Shown here: in pieces, positions 1 through 6,776 of the stretch
Numbering within the stretch: the first letter of the stretch is position 1
Layout of the letters: every line of letters begins with the position of its first letter
Origin: Afipia sp.
GTDB taxonomy: Bacteria; Pseudomonadota; Alphaproteobacteria; Rhizobiales; Xanthobacteraceae
Reading direction: 5' to 3'
NCBI GenBank assembly: GCA_020056155.1
Contig: JAGVII010000229.1
Span: 1-12,161, forward strand
DNA length: 12,161 nucleotides
Made by a program: the position numbers and the translations under genes
Notes under the pieces: model-generated
The model's input: the letters and a program-made list of their open reading frames with translations, nothing else
Told to the model about the DNA's origin: nothing
The model's database searches: none

Positions 1-1090
1 AAATGGCGAAGAAGCCGCCGAAGAAACCCACGGCTGCAAACGACACACCACCGGTGGTCCATGCGATTCGGCGCGCCCGCGCAATACGCCCGGCCCCGAT
101 CGCCATTCCGATCATCGGCACCGAAGCAATGCCCACCGCAAACGCTAGCGATGTCAGCATGAACTCCAGACGCGCGCCGATGCCGTAACCCGCCAGCACC
201 TCGGTTCCGAAATTCGCCAGCAGATGCGTAAAAATCGTGACCGTCAGCACGATCTGCAGCGGCGAGAAGCAGGCAATCGCGCCCACCTGCAGGATGTCGT
301 AGAACATGGCGCGCTGAAACCGGAAACCTTTGAATGACAGCTTCACCCGGCTGCGGCCCGACAGCAGATACCAAGCCATGATGCCTGCGCCGATCGCGAA
401 CGCCACCAGCGTGCCAGCAGCGACGCCGCGCATTCCGAACGCCGGAACCGGTCCGAGACCTAGACCCAGTACGCCGCCGAACAGAATCTGAAAGAATGCC
501 GAATTGAGAATGATCGCCGACGGCAACTTCATGTTGCCGGTGCCGCGCAGCAACGCCGCCAGCGTATTCATGATCCACGGCAGCACCGCGCCGCCAAAGA
601 AAATCTGCGAATAGCCGATGGCTTCGCTCAGAACACGGCCGCTGCCACCGAGTGCGGCAAACAGATACGGCCCTAAGATTAGCATCCCGATCATGAAGGT
701 GAGGCCGAAGCAGACGCCGATCATCAGTGCATGCACCGCGAGCGCCGAAGCGCGCTCGGCGTCGTCGGCACCCAGCGCGCGCGCGATCGCGGACGCCACA
801 CCGCCGCCCATCGCACCGCCGGACATGGTCATCATCAGGATGACGAACGGAAACACCAGCGCCATTGCAGCCAGCGGCTCGACGCCGAGGCGTCCGATAT
901 AGGACGTCTCAGCGATAGCGACACAGGTACCGGCCGTCAGGGCGATGACGTTGGGAGCTGCCAGTTTCAGCAACGTCGGCAGGATCGGGCCGTCGAGCAG
1001 CGGATTCTTTCGCGGACCTGTGACAGGCGGCAGCGGCGGCTTCTCGCCCGCCTGCACTACAGGAATTTCGGCGGCTCCAAGTTCGGACAT
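1..1090 (-). CDS. MATE-family multidrug/toxin efflux transporter (3' end outside window)
   Basis: An inner-membrane transporter of the MATE family, which exports drugs or metabolites in exchange for H+ or Na+; the substrate cannot be read from sequence. 363 codons are visible and the frame runs off base 1, so roughly the last quarter of a usual 450-480 residue protein is missing. After a Pro-rich cytosolic tail (residues 1-33) comes a typical first MATE segment: LLKLAAPNVIALTAG at about 40-54, then ETSYIGRLGVEPLAAMALVF at 61-80. A Gly-rich stretch (SGGAMGGGVASAIARALG) and the loop RGTGNMKLPSAIILN are also family-like. Further hydrophobic helices continue to the edge. The ATG at 1090 is preceded by GGGGAG six bases upstream, a good ribosome site. 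The 94-base gap to the upstream acyl-CoA dehydrogenase gene has no clear terminator, so readthrough is possible. Confidence 0.9.
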   Translation of the reverse strand, partial: MSELGAAEIPVVQAGEKPPLPPVTGPRKNPLLDGPILPTLLKLAAPNVIALTAGTCVAIAETSYIGRLGVEPLAAMALVFPFVILMMTMSGGAMGGGVASAIARALGADDAERASALAVHALMIGVCFGLTFMIGMLILGPYLFAALGGSGRVLSEAIGYSQIFFGGAVLPWIMNTLAALLRGTGNMKLPSAIILNSAFFQILFGGVLGLGLGPVPAFGMRGVAAGTLVAFAIGAGIMAWYLLSGRSRVKLSFKGFRFQRAMFYDILQVGAIACFSPLQIVLTVTIFTHLLANFGTEVLAGYGIGARLEFMLTSLAFAVGIASVPMIGMAIGAGRIARARRIAWTTGGVSFAAVGFFGGFFAI

Positions 1091-1184
1091 GCACTCCCCG
1101 GTGCGACGGTCTTTTTAAAGTTCAGCAGCCGTCTTTGCCGCTCACAGTATCAAAATTGCACACCACGATACGCGGCGTAGCGGA

Positions 1185-2984
1185 TTACGTTCCCAACAGA
1201 GCGGCAGCATCCGCCATCGCCAGCGGCCTGTCGCCAAGCAATCTGTCCGTAATCACGCCATCGCCTTGACCCGGCAGGACTGTGAACGGATTCTGCGCGG
1301 TCAGACGGTGGTCGACCACGAGCTTTGACAGCAGCAACCGGCGCGCATCGCCGCGCATGGCATGAATCCGGCTGCCTTCCCAGGCAAACGTCACCGCACT
1401 GGCGACGTGATAGAGCGTGCTGGTTGCGCGCCGGGCCTCAGCTTCGTTCTCGGACCGGCTCGCAACTTCGCGCGCAAAACCGATAGCCTTGTCGGTCAGG
1501 CCGCGAAGCCGATCGCGCCAGCCCTGCGGGATGACAGGCATATCGTCGACCCGCGCGTGGAGATCGGCGCCAAGGGCCGCTTCCGCGCCGTGGCGGCCGA
1601 CGGCGCGCTTGAGCGTATCGAGGGCCACGATGTTGCCGGTACCCTCCCAGATCGAACCGAGATGCGCATCGCGCAATAGTCGCGGCGTCGCGAATTCCTC
1701 AATGTAGCCGATGCCACCGCGCATCTCGAGCGCTTCGCCGCACACCTTGCGGGCGTCGCGAGTGGCGCGATATTTCAGCGTCGGCGTCAGCACGCGCAGC
1801 AGCGCCGCGGCGTCCTGACTGCCGGCCTCAGCGCGATCCAGCGCATCGGCCGTCACGAAACTCATCGACACGGCCTGTTCGGTCGCCAGCATGATCTTCA
1901 TCAACTGCCTGCGCGCCAGCGGCATATCGACAATCCGGCGGCCGAACACCACGCGGTTGTTGGCGACTGTGTTCGCATCGTGATGGGCGCGGCGCATCAA
2001 CGCGGCCGACTTCACGCCGTTGGACAGGCGTGACCAGTTGACCATTTCAGCCATCTGAACGAAGCCGCGATCCAGCCGCCCGACCGCATACGCAATCGCA
2101 CCCTCCAGCTTGATTTCGCCCGACGCCATCGAGCGGGTGCCGAGCTTGTCCTTGAGGCGGACGATGCGGTAGTGGTTCGGCGATCCATCGTCGAGCCGCC
2201 GCGGCATCAGAAACAAACCGACGCCCTGCGTGCCGCCGACCGCACCTTCCGGCCGCGCCAGCAGCATGACGACTTCAGCGTCCGCATTCGAGCAGAACCA
2301 TTTCTCGCCGTGCAGCCGCCAGTGATCGCCTTCCTGCACCGCCGTGGTGGTCAGCTTGCCGACGTCGGAGCCGCCTTCCTTTTCCGTCATGAACTGACCG
2401 CCCTGGGTCAGTTTCGCCATGTCGGTTTGCGTTAGGCCATCGAGATATTTTGCCTTGAGTGCTTCGTCGCCAAACCGCGACAGCAGCCGCGCCGCGCCAT
2501 CGGTGACGTTGATCGGACAACCCATGCCGAACTCGGCCTGATTGAACAGGAACGTGAAGGCGTGCTTGGCGACCGCCGGATAAGTCTCGCCCCAGCCGAG
2601 AATGCCCTTGCGATGCGACATCGCATGAATGCCGAATTCGCCATAGGCAGCGCGTTCAAGTTCGCGATAGGCCGGATGATATTCGATCCATTGCCGGTCG
2701 TTGCCGAAGCGATCGCGCTGATGCAGAACCGGGCCATGCTTGTCGGCAAGGCGCGCGCACTCGTCGAGAGGACCGCCGGCAAGAGAACCAAGCCGGTCAA
2801 GGTGCGGCTCGATATGCTGAAACAGCGGCGCAGGCAGATAGACGCGAAGCAGATCGGAGAGGATCGGATCGGATCGGTAGAAATTCATGCCCGACGTGTC
2901 TGGCGCAATCAACCCGACTGCGGATTTCGATTCAGCCGGCGCGGCTGACATCCCGGCGAACGAATTTTTTGCTGTGGCAACCAT
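1185..2984 (-). CDS. AidB-like acyl-CoA dehydrogenase family protein
   Basis: A 599-residue flavoprotein of the acyl-CoA dehydrogenase superfamily, closest in motif pattern to the AidB branch (alkylation-response proteins with an extra N-terminal domain). An N-terminal helical domain (about 35-155) precedes the core: MTEKEGGSDVG at 199-209 matches the AidB FAD-contact motif; RGGIGYIEEFATPRLLRDA at 422-440 and GSIWEGTGNI at 443-452 follow, with Glu447 at the usual catalytic-base position. In E. coli AidB this glutamate is retained but dehydrogenase activity is weak and the protein binds DNA; whether that applies here is unknown. The protein appears longer than E. coli AidB (about 540 residues), with extra residues at both ends. 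The start used is ATG at 2984, with AGGGA 12 bases upstream; in-frame ATGs at codons 12 and 33 are alternatives. The gene lies 139 bases downstream of dcd. Confidence 0.88.
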   Translation of the reverse strand: MVATAKNSFAGMSAAPAESKSAVGLIAPDTSGMNFYRSDPILSDLLRVYLPAPLFQHIEPHLDRLGSLAGGPLDECARLADKHGPVLHQRDRFGNDRQWIEYHPAYRELERAAYGEFGIHAMSHRKGILGWGETYPAVAKHAFTFLFNQAEFGMGCPINVTDGAARLLSRFGDEALKAKYLDGLTQTDMAKLTQGGQFMTEKEGGSDVGKLTTTAVQEGDHWRLHGEKWFCSNADAEVVMLLARPEGAVGGTQGVGLFLMPRRLDDGSPNHYRIVRLKDKLGTRSMASGEIKLEGAIAYAVGRLDRGFVQMAEMVNWSRLSNGVKSAALMRRAHHDANTVANNRVVFGRRIVDMPLARRQLMKIMLATEQAVSMSFVTADALDRAEAGSQDAAALLRVLTPTLKYRATRDARKVCGEALEMRGGIGYIEEFATPRLLRDAHLGSIWEGTGNIVALDTLKRAVGRHGAEAALGADLHARVDDMPVIPQGWRDRLRGLTDKAIGFAREVASRSENEAEARRATSTLYHVASAVTFAWEGSRIHAMRGDARRLLLSKLVVDHRLTAQNPFTVLPGQGDGVITDRLLGDRPLAMADAAALLGT

Positions 2985-3123
2985 GGCGTGTCATCCCTGC
3001 CGGGATCGCTCCCGTTGTTTTCGGGAATGATCCGGTATTTGGGTGCTAACGGCAAGCAGGCCGAGCGCGAACCACGGCATGGGAGAAATGTGCGGCGAGA
3101 GGACTTAATTCGCAGAGCGGAAC

Positions 3124-4230
3124 TTAACTCCGGAAGTGCTTCGACAGTTTCAGGCCCTGCCCCTGATAGTTCGACGCGATGCGCTGGCCGTACAGCGCAT
3201 CCGGGCGCGACAGCATCTTTTCATAAACGAGACGCCCGACGATCTGGCCGTGTTCGAGAATGAACGGCACTTCGCGCGAGCGCACTTCCAGCACCGCGCG
3301 CGAACCCTGTCCGCCTGCCCCCGCATAGCCGAAGCCGGGATCGAAGAAGCCCGCATAGTGCACGCGGAATTCGCCGACCAGCGGATCGAACGGTACCATC
3401 TCCGCCGCGAAATCCGGCGGCACCTGCACCGCTTCCTTCGAGGCGAGAATGTAAAATTCGCCGGGATCCAGAATCAGGCTGCGATCCGGCCGCGCACGGA
3501 TCGGCTCCCAGAACTCACCGACCGTGTATCCGGCGCGACGATCGACATCGACCACGCCGGTATGACGCTTGGCACGGTAGCCCACGAATCCGTCGGAGCC
3601 TTCGCCGGACAGATCGACGCTCAGCGCCACGCCCCCGGCGAGATCGGCTTCGTCGCTGTCGACCAGCCGCTCGGCTGCATGCAACGCGCGCAACTCATCG
3701 GCATCGAGCAGCGGATGACCGGCGCGGAAACGGATTTGCGACAGCCGCGATCCTTCGCGCAACAACACAGGAAATGTCTTGGGGCTGATCTCGGCATAAA
3801 GCGGGCCGTGATAACCGGCGGCAATCATATCGAAGCGGCGTGTGCCGTCGGCAATCACGCGGGTGAAAACATCGAGGCGGCCGGTGGAGCTTTTCGGATT
3901 GGCCGCGGCCAGAATGTTCGGCGGCAGCGCGAGACTTTCCAGCAGCGGGACAATGTAAACGCAGTTGGTTTCCAGCACCGCGCCATCGGACAGATCGATC
4001 TCGTGCAGTTTCAGTTCGTCGATGCGTTGCGCCACCGTCATGTCCGGTCCCGGCAGGAAACTGGCGCGCACGCGATAGGCAATCGCACCGAGGCGCAGAT
4101 CGAGACTGGCCGGCTGGATCTGGCTCTCAACAAAAGGGTATTCGGGCAGGATCAGGCCGGCATCGGCCATCGCCGCGATCATGCGGTCGGGCAGAATTCC
4201 TGTCGCGTCGGGGGCAAGTGTGAAGGCCAC
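3124..4230 (-). CDS. dcd: dCTP deaminase, tandem-domain (double-length) type
   Basis: Deaminates dCTP to dUTP, feeding dTMP synthesis. The 368-residue product is about twice the length of E. coli Dcd (193), matching the double-length family common in alphaproteobacteria, which consists of two dUTPase-fold halves. In the first half, IQPASLDLRLG (38-48) is the N-terminal family motif, NPKSSTGRLD (111-120) matches the PRSSxxRLG signature with Lys in place of the first Arg, and YHGPLYAEIS (140-149) carries the probable catalytic Glu147. In the second half, HYAGFFDPGFGY (291-302), AVLEVRSREVPF (312-323) and LEHGQIVGRLVYEKM are strongly Dcd-like, but the Ser-Ser-Arg signature is absent, so the first half probably holds the active site. 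The start chosen is GTG at 4230, where homology-like sequence (VAFTLAPDATGILPDRM) begins. The reading frame stays open upstream to a TTG at 4299, but those 23 codons lie mostly inside a palindromic repeat and are unlikely to be native. Confidence 0.88.
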   Translation of the reverse strand: MAFTLAPDATGILPDRMIAAMADAGLILPEYPFVESQIQPASLDLRLGAIAYRVRASFLPGPDMTVAQRIDELKLHEIDLSDGAVLETNCVYIVPLLESLALPPNILAAANPKSSTGRLDVFTRVIADGTRRFDMIAAGYHGPLYAEISPKTFPVLLREGSRLSQIRFRAGHPLLDADELRALHAAERLVDSDEADLAGGVALSVDLSGEGSDGFVGYRAKRHTGVVDVDRRAGYTVGEFWEPIRARPDRSLILDPGEFYILASKEAVQVPPDFAAEMVPFDPLVGEFRVHYAGFFDPGFGYAGAGGQGSRAVLEVRSREVPFILEHGQIVGRLVYEKMLSRPDALYGQRIASNYQGQGLKLSKHFRS

Positions 4231-4234
4231 GGGG

Positions 4235-4310
4235 CTAGTGTCCTGAATCCGAAGTTCGCATGTACCTACCGCATCCTTTTTAGCGAACTTCGGATTCAAA
4301 AGGACACTAG
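4235..4310. repeat. 76-bp palindromic repeat with CTAG ends (MITE-like) at the dcd start
   Basis: The left arm 4235-4259 and the right arm 4283-4310 are inverted copies: 25 of 25 bases match, the right arm carrying three extra bases (4299-4301 region). The 23-base centre (4260-4282) is non-palindromic. Both ends are CTAG followed by TGTCC inward. The shape, a short non-coding palindrome with matching termini and a plausible 4-base palindromic target duplication, fits a miniature inverted-repeat element. IS870-type elements of the IS5 family are known to insert at CTAG, so one could be the mobilising partner; that is inference. The left end stops 4 bases from the dcd GTG, and the arm supplies AGGA 10 bases ahead of that GTG, so the element may now provide the ribosome site. 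A similar repeat is, from memory, frequent in Bradyrhizobium relatives, but this could not be checked. Confidence 0.75.
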
Positions 4311-4322
4311 AAAACTATGATT

Positions 4323-4399
4323 CTCGTGTGGTTTGGATCAGAAGCTCTCCGGGCGGCCTCTCAGCAAAGTGCAAGAGAGCGCCTGAACCACCACACGAG
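4323..4399. other. Unassigned structured hairpin element between dcd and metZ
   Basis: A perfect 10-bp inverted repeat, CTCGTGTGGT (4323-4332) and ACCACACGAG (4390-4399), encloses 57 bases with further pairing. One option is GCTCTC (4344-4349) with GAGAGC (4375-4380); a competing one is CTCTC (4358-4362) with GAGAG (4375-4379), extended by GC/GC around an AAAGT loop. No T-run follows on either strand, so it is not an ordinary intrinsic terminator. It lies 12 bases beyond the palindromic repeat, so it would be in the dcd leader if transcribed leftward, or upstream of the metZ promoter on the other strand. It resembles no RNA family that I recognise. It could be a small RNA, a leader structure, or another dispersed repeat. 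Confidence 0.45.
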
Positions 4400-4458
4400 T
4401 CCTCGGCTACCGGCTGACCCAGCAAAATAAGCATTTTATCGGTTATCCGATGGGGTGC

Positions 4459-4487
4459 TTGACGGAAAGAGCACGCGGGATTAAGCC
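4459..4487 (+). promoter_or_regulatory. Candidate sigma70-type promoter for metZ
   Basis: TTGACG (4459-4464, within CTTGAC) is a good -35 box. A spacer of 17 bases leads to TAAGCC (4482-4487), or of 16 to TTAAGC, as a weak -10 of the relaxed alphaproteobacterial type. Transcription would start near 4493-4495, only a few bases before the first riboswitch stem at 4500, which is the strongest argument for this placement. Confidence 0.45.
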
Positions 4488-4499
4488 TAGGACTTATCC

Positions 4500-4560
4500 C
4501 GTGGTCATTTGAGCCGGCCGGCTTGCAGCCACGTTAAATAACTCGCTAAACAGGCCGGGG
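4500..4560 (+). promoter_or_regulatory. SAM-II riboswitch upstream of metZ
   Basis: A SAM-binding H-type pseudoknot aptamer. Stem P1 is CGTGG (4500-4504) with CCACG (4529-4533). The loop after P1 reads TCATTTGAG, the junction contains TTGCA, and the 3' part TTAAATAACTCGCTAAA (4534-4550) ends with the conserved GCTAAA. The pseudoknot stem P2 pairs CCGGCC (4514-4519) with GGCCGG (4553-4558). These features follow the order and spacing of SAM-II aptamers known upstream of alphaproteobacterial methionine genes (metA, metX, metZ). Bound SAM stabilises P2. The 3' strand of P2 also takes part in an alternative hairpin with 4571-4576, which links ligand binding to the terminator downstream. Expected outcome: high SAM turns metZ off. 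Confidence 0.92.
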
Positions 4561-4571
4561 ACAGTGTGATC

Positions 4572-4607
4572 CCGGCTTGTGGAAAGATTTTCCAGGCCGG
4601 TTTTTTT
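4572..4607 (+). terminator. Intrinsic terminator of the SAM-II expression platform
   Basis: CCGGC (4572-4576) pairs with GCCGG (4596-4600), and TGGAAA (4580-4585) pairs with TTTCCA (4589-4594) around a GAT loop; a T-G wobble and a 2-base bulge join the two stems. Seven T residues (4601-4607) follow directly. This is a textbook Rho-independent terminator placed between the aptamer and the metZ start. Its 5' strand overlaps CCCGGC (4571-4576), which can instead pair with GCCGGG (4554-4559), giving an antiterminator that is possible only when P2 is open. Confidence 0.88.
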
Positions 4608-4641
4608 GTGTCCACCGCAAGGTGGCCACGATGGAGTGCAC

Positions 4642-5874
4642 ATGTCCGAGATCAAAACGCCCGCGGCCACTACGTCTGAAAGCAAGCCGCAGTCCCCCAC
4701 CCGCAATTATCGCCCCGAAACCCGCCTCGTGCATTCCGGCACGCTGCGCTCGCAATATGGCGAAACCTCCGAGGCGTTGTTCCTGACGCAAGGGTTCATC
4801 TACGACACCGCCGAGCAGTGCGAAGCCCGATTCACCGGCGCAGATCCGGGCTTCCTGTATTCACGATTTTCGAATCCAACGGTGTCGATGTTCGAGCAGC
4901 GCATGATCGAACTCGAGGGCGCCGAGGCCGCCCGCGCCACCGCAACCGGCATGGCCGCAGTCACCACCGCAATTCTCGCGCCGCTGAAAGCCGGCGATCA
5001 CGTGGTCGCGGCGAAAGCGCTGTTCGGTTCCTGCCGTTACGTGGTGGAAGACCTGCTGCCGCGTTACGGCATCGAATCCACGCTGGTGGACGGTCATGAC
5101 CTCGACCAATGGCAGAAGGCCGTGCGGCCGAATACCAAATCCTGCTTCCTCGAAAGTCCGACCAATCCTACGCTTGATGTGGTGGACATCGCGGCAGTCG
5201 CGGACATCGCGCACAGCGTCGGCGCGCGGCTGATCGTCGATAACGTGTTCGCAACGCCAATCTGGCAGAGCCCGCTCACCCTCGGCGCCGATGTCGTGGT
5301 TTATTCGGCGACCAAGCATATCGACGGTCAGGGCCGCTGCCTTGGCGGCATCATCCTGTCGTCGGAGGCATTCATCCAGGAACACATCCATACGTTCCTG
5401 CGCCAGACCGGCCCCTCGATGTCGCCGTTCAACGCCTGGGTGTTGCTGAAGGGCCTTGAGACACTGAGCATTCGCGTCAAGGCACAGACCGAGACGGCGG
5501 GCGCCATCGCCGATGCGCTGGCAAAGCATCCGAAGATTTCGCGGCTGATTTATCCGGGCCGCGCCGATCATCCGCAGGCTGAAATCGTGAGTAAACAGAT
5601 GCGTGCCGGCTCGACGCTGGTAGCCTTCGAGGTCAAGGGCGGCAAGGCGGCGGCGTTCCGCACGCTGAACGCGCTGAAGCTGGCGCGAATTTCCAACAAT
5701 CTCGGCGACTCGAAAAGCATCGTCACCCATCCGGCGACCACGACGCACCAGCGCCTGACACCGGAAGCACGGGCCGAACTTGGCATCAGCGAGGGGTTTA
5801 TCCGCTTCTCGGCGGGACTCGAGCATCGGGACGATCTGATCGAGGATCTGACGGCAGCGCTGGTGAAAGCGTGA
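4642..5874 (+). CDS. metZ: O-succinylhomoserine sulfhydrylase (PLP-dependent)
   Basis: Joins O-succinylhomoserine (possibly O-acetylhomoserine) with sulfide to give homocysteine, the direct-sulfhydrylation route to methionine, in the cytoplasm. The 410-residue product is of normal length for the Cys/Met metabolism PLP-enzyme family. Visible signatures: RPETRLVHSGTLRSQYGETS near the N-terminus; YSRFSNPTVSMFEQRMIELE; the TATGMAA cofactor-phosphate loop; LESPTNPTLDVVDI; Asp200 in VDNVFATP, which contacts the pyridine ring; and YSATKHIDGQGRCLGG with the PLP-binding Lys225. Assignment to MetZ rather than MetY or MetB rests on overall pattern and the SAM-II leader. The ATG at 4642 has GGAG 5 bases upstream. 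The open frame extends back to a GTG at 4579, but that lies inside the terminator hairpin and is rejected. The gene is controlled by the riboswitch and terminator just upstream. Confidence 0.93.
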   Translation: MSEIKTPAATTSESKPQSPTRNYRPETRLVHSGTLRSQYGETSEALFLTQGFIYDTAEQCEARFTGADPGFLYSRFSNPTVSMFEQRMIELEGAEAARATATGMAAVTTAILAPLKAGDHVVAAKALFGSCRYVVEDLLPRYGIESTLVDGHDLDQWQKAVRPNTKSCFLESPTNPTLDVVDIAAVADIAHSVGARLIVDNVFATPIWQSPLTLGADVVVYSATKHIDGQGRCLGGIILSSEAFIQEHIHTFLRQTGPSMSPFNAWVLLKGLETLSIRVKAQTETAGAIADALAKHPKISRLIYPGRADHPQAEIVSKQMRAGSTLVAFEVKGGKAAAFRTLNALKLARISNNLGDSKSIVTHPATTTHQRLTPEARAELGISEGFIRFSAGLEHRDDLIEDLTAALVKA

Positions 5875-5898
5875 ACGCAGCAGCGGGTTCTAAATCCA

Positions 5899-6738
5899 AT
5901 GAGGACATTCTCATTCCAGCAAGTTGACGTTTTCACGAGCAACCGCTTCAAGGGCAACCCGCTCGCTGTCGTTGTCGGCGCCGACGGGCTGCCCGACGAG
6001 ACGATGGCCGCGCTCGCGAACTGGACCAACCTGAGCGAAACCACCTTTCTTCTGAAACCAACGGTGCCCGAGGCCGATTACCGCCTGCGGATTTTTACCC
6101 CGTCAGGCGAGTTGCCGTTTGCGGGCCATCCGACACTCGGCAGCTGCCACGTCTGGCTGAGCCTGGGGAATGTCTCCAAGGGGCCGCACGTCATTCAGGA
6201 ATGCGGCGCAGGTCAGGTCAGGGTCAGGCGCGATGGAAACCGGCTGGCTTTTGCCGCGCCTCCCCTGCGCCGCACCGGGGATGTCGAAAGCGAGATTCTC
6301 GATCAGATCGCCCGAGGGCTGCAAATCCGTCGGGACGCGATCAAGGCATCGCAATGGATCGACAACGGCCCCGGCTGGGTGGCCGTGATGCTGACGTCAC
6401 GGGCCGACGTGCTGGCGTTACAGCCCGACTATCCGGCATTGGGAGATCTCATGCTGGGTGTCATCGCGCCATGGCAGCCGGCAACGGATGGTCGCGAAGC
6501 GGCGTTTGAGGTTCGCGCATTCGTATCCCACCGTGCGAGCGAAGACCCTGTTACAGGCAGCCTGAATGCTGGCCTCGCACAATGGCTGATCGCCGCGGGG
6601 CTTGCGCCCGCTGCTTACATCGCCAGCCAGGGCACTGTGCTCGGACGTGAGGGCCGCATTCATGTCGAGCGCGATGGCGACGACGTCTGGATCGGCGGAG
6701 AAACGCTGACGTGCATCGAAGGCAAGCTGACGATCTGA
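5899..6738 (+). CDS. PhzF-family isomerase/epimerase
   Basis: A 279-residue member of the PhzF family, which has a diaminopimelate-epimerase-like two-domain fold. PhzF of phenazine producers isomerises a dihydro-hydroxyanthranilate intermediate, but most family members sit outside phenazine clusters and have no known substrate; there are no phenazine genes here. Motifs: QQVDVFTSNRFKGNPLAVV at 7-25, NLSETTFL with the probable catalytic Glu47, FTPSGELPFAGHPTLGSCHV at 66-85, and EDPVTGSLNAGLAQWLI at 215-231, followed by GREGRIHVERDG. Length is normal. The start is the ATG at 5899, which gives the canonical N-terminus; the ribosome site is weak. It begins 24 bases after metZ with no terminator between, so it is probably transcribed from the SAM-controlled metZ promoter. 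It converges on the SGNH gene, 38 bases away. Confidence 0.9.
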   Translation: MRTFSFQQVDVFTSNRFKGNPLAVVVGADGLPDETMAALANWTNLSETTFLLKPTVPEADYRLRIFTPSGELPFAGHPTLGSCHVWLSLGNVSKGPHVIQECGAGQVRVRRDGNRLAFAAPPLRRTGDVESEILDQIARGLQIRRDAIKASQWIDNGPGWVAVMLTSRADVLALQPDYPALGDLMLGVIAPWQPATDGREAAFEVRAFVSHRASEDPVTGSLNAGLAQWLIAAGLAPAAYIASQGTVLGREGRIHVERDGDDVWIGGETLTCIEGKLTI

Positions 6739-6776
6739 TGCCGTGACACCCCTCTCGCTGAGAAGATGCGTTCGCG

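Noticed and set aside
3003..3033. Hairpin GGATC-gc-TCCCG / CGGGA-at-GATCC between dcd and the acyl-CoA dehydrogenase gene
   Set aside because: Two 5-bp stems interrupted by a mismatch loop and no T-run on the minus strand; too weak to call a terminator or leader element.
3136..4320. A 394-codon open frame on the plus strand antisense to dcd
   Set aside because: It mirrors the dcd frame in GC-rich sequence, has no recognisable domain and runs through the palindromic repeat; dcd is supported by clear motifs.
4579..4641. Upstream GTG start for metZ adding 21 residues
   Set aside because: The codons lie in the terminator hairpin and T-run; the ATG at 4642 has a well-spaced GGAG and gives a normal length.
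4861..5826. A 321-codon minus-strand open frame antisense to metZ
   Set aside because: A mirror frame of metZ with no recognisable domain.
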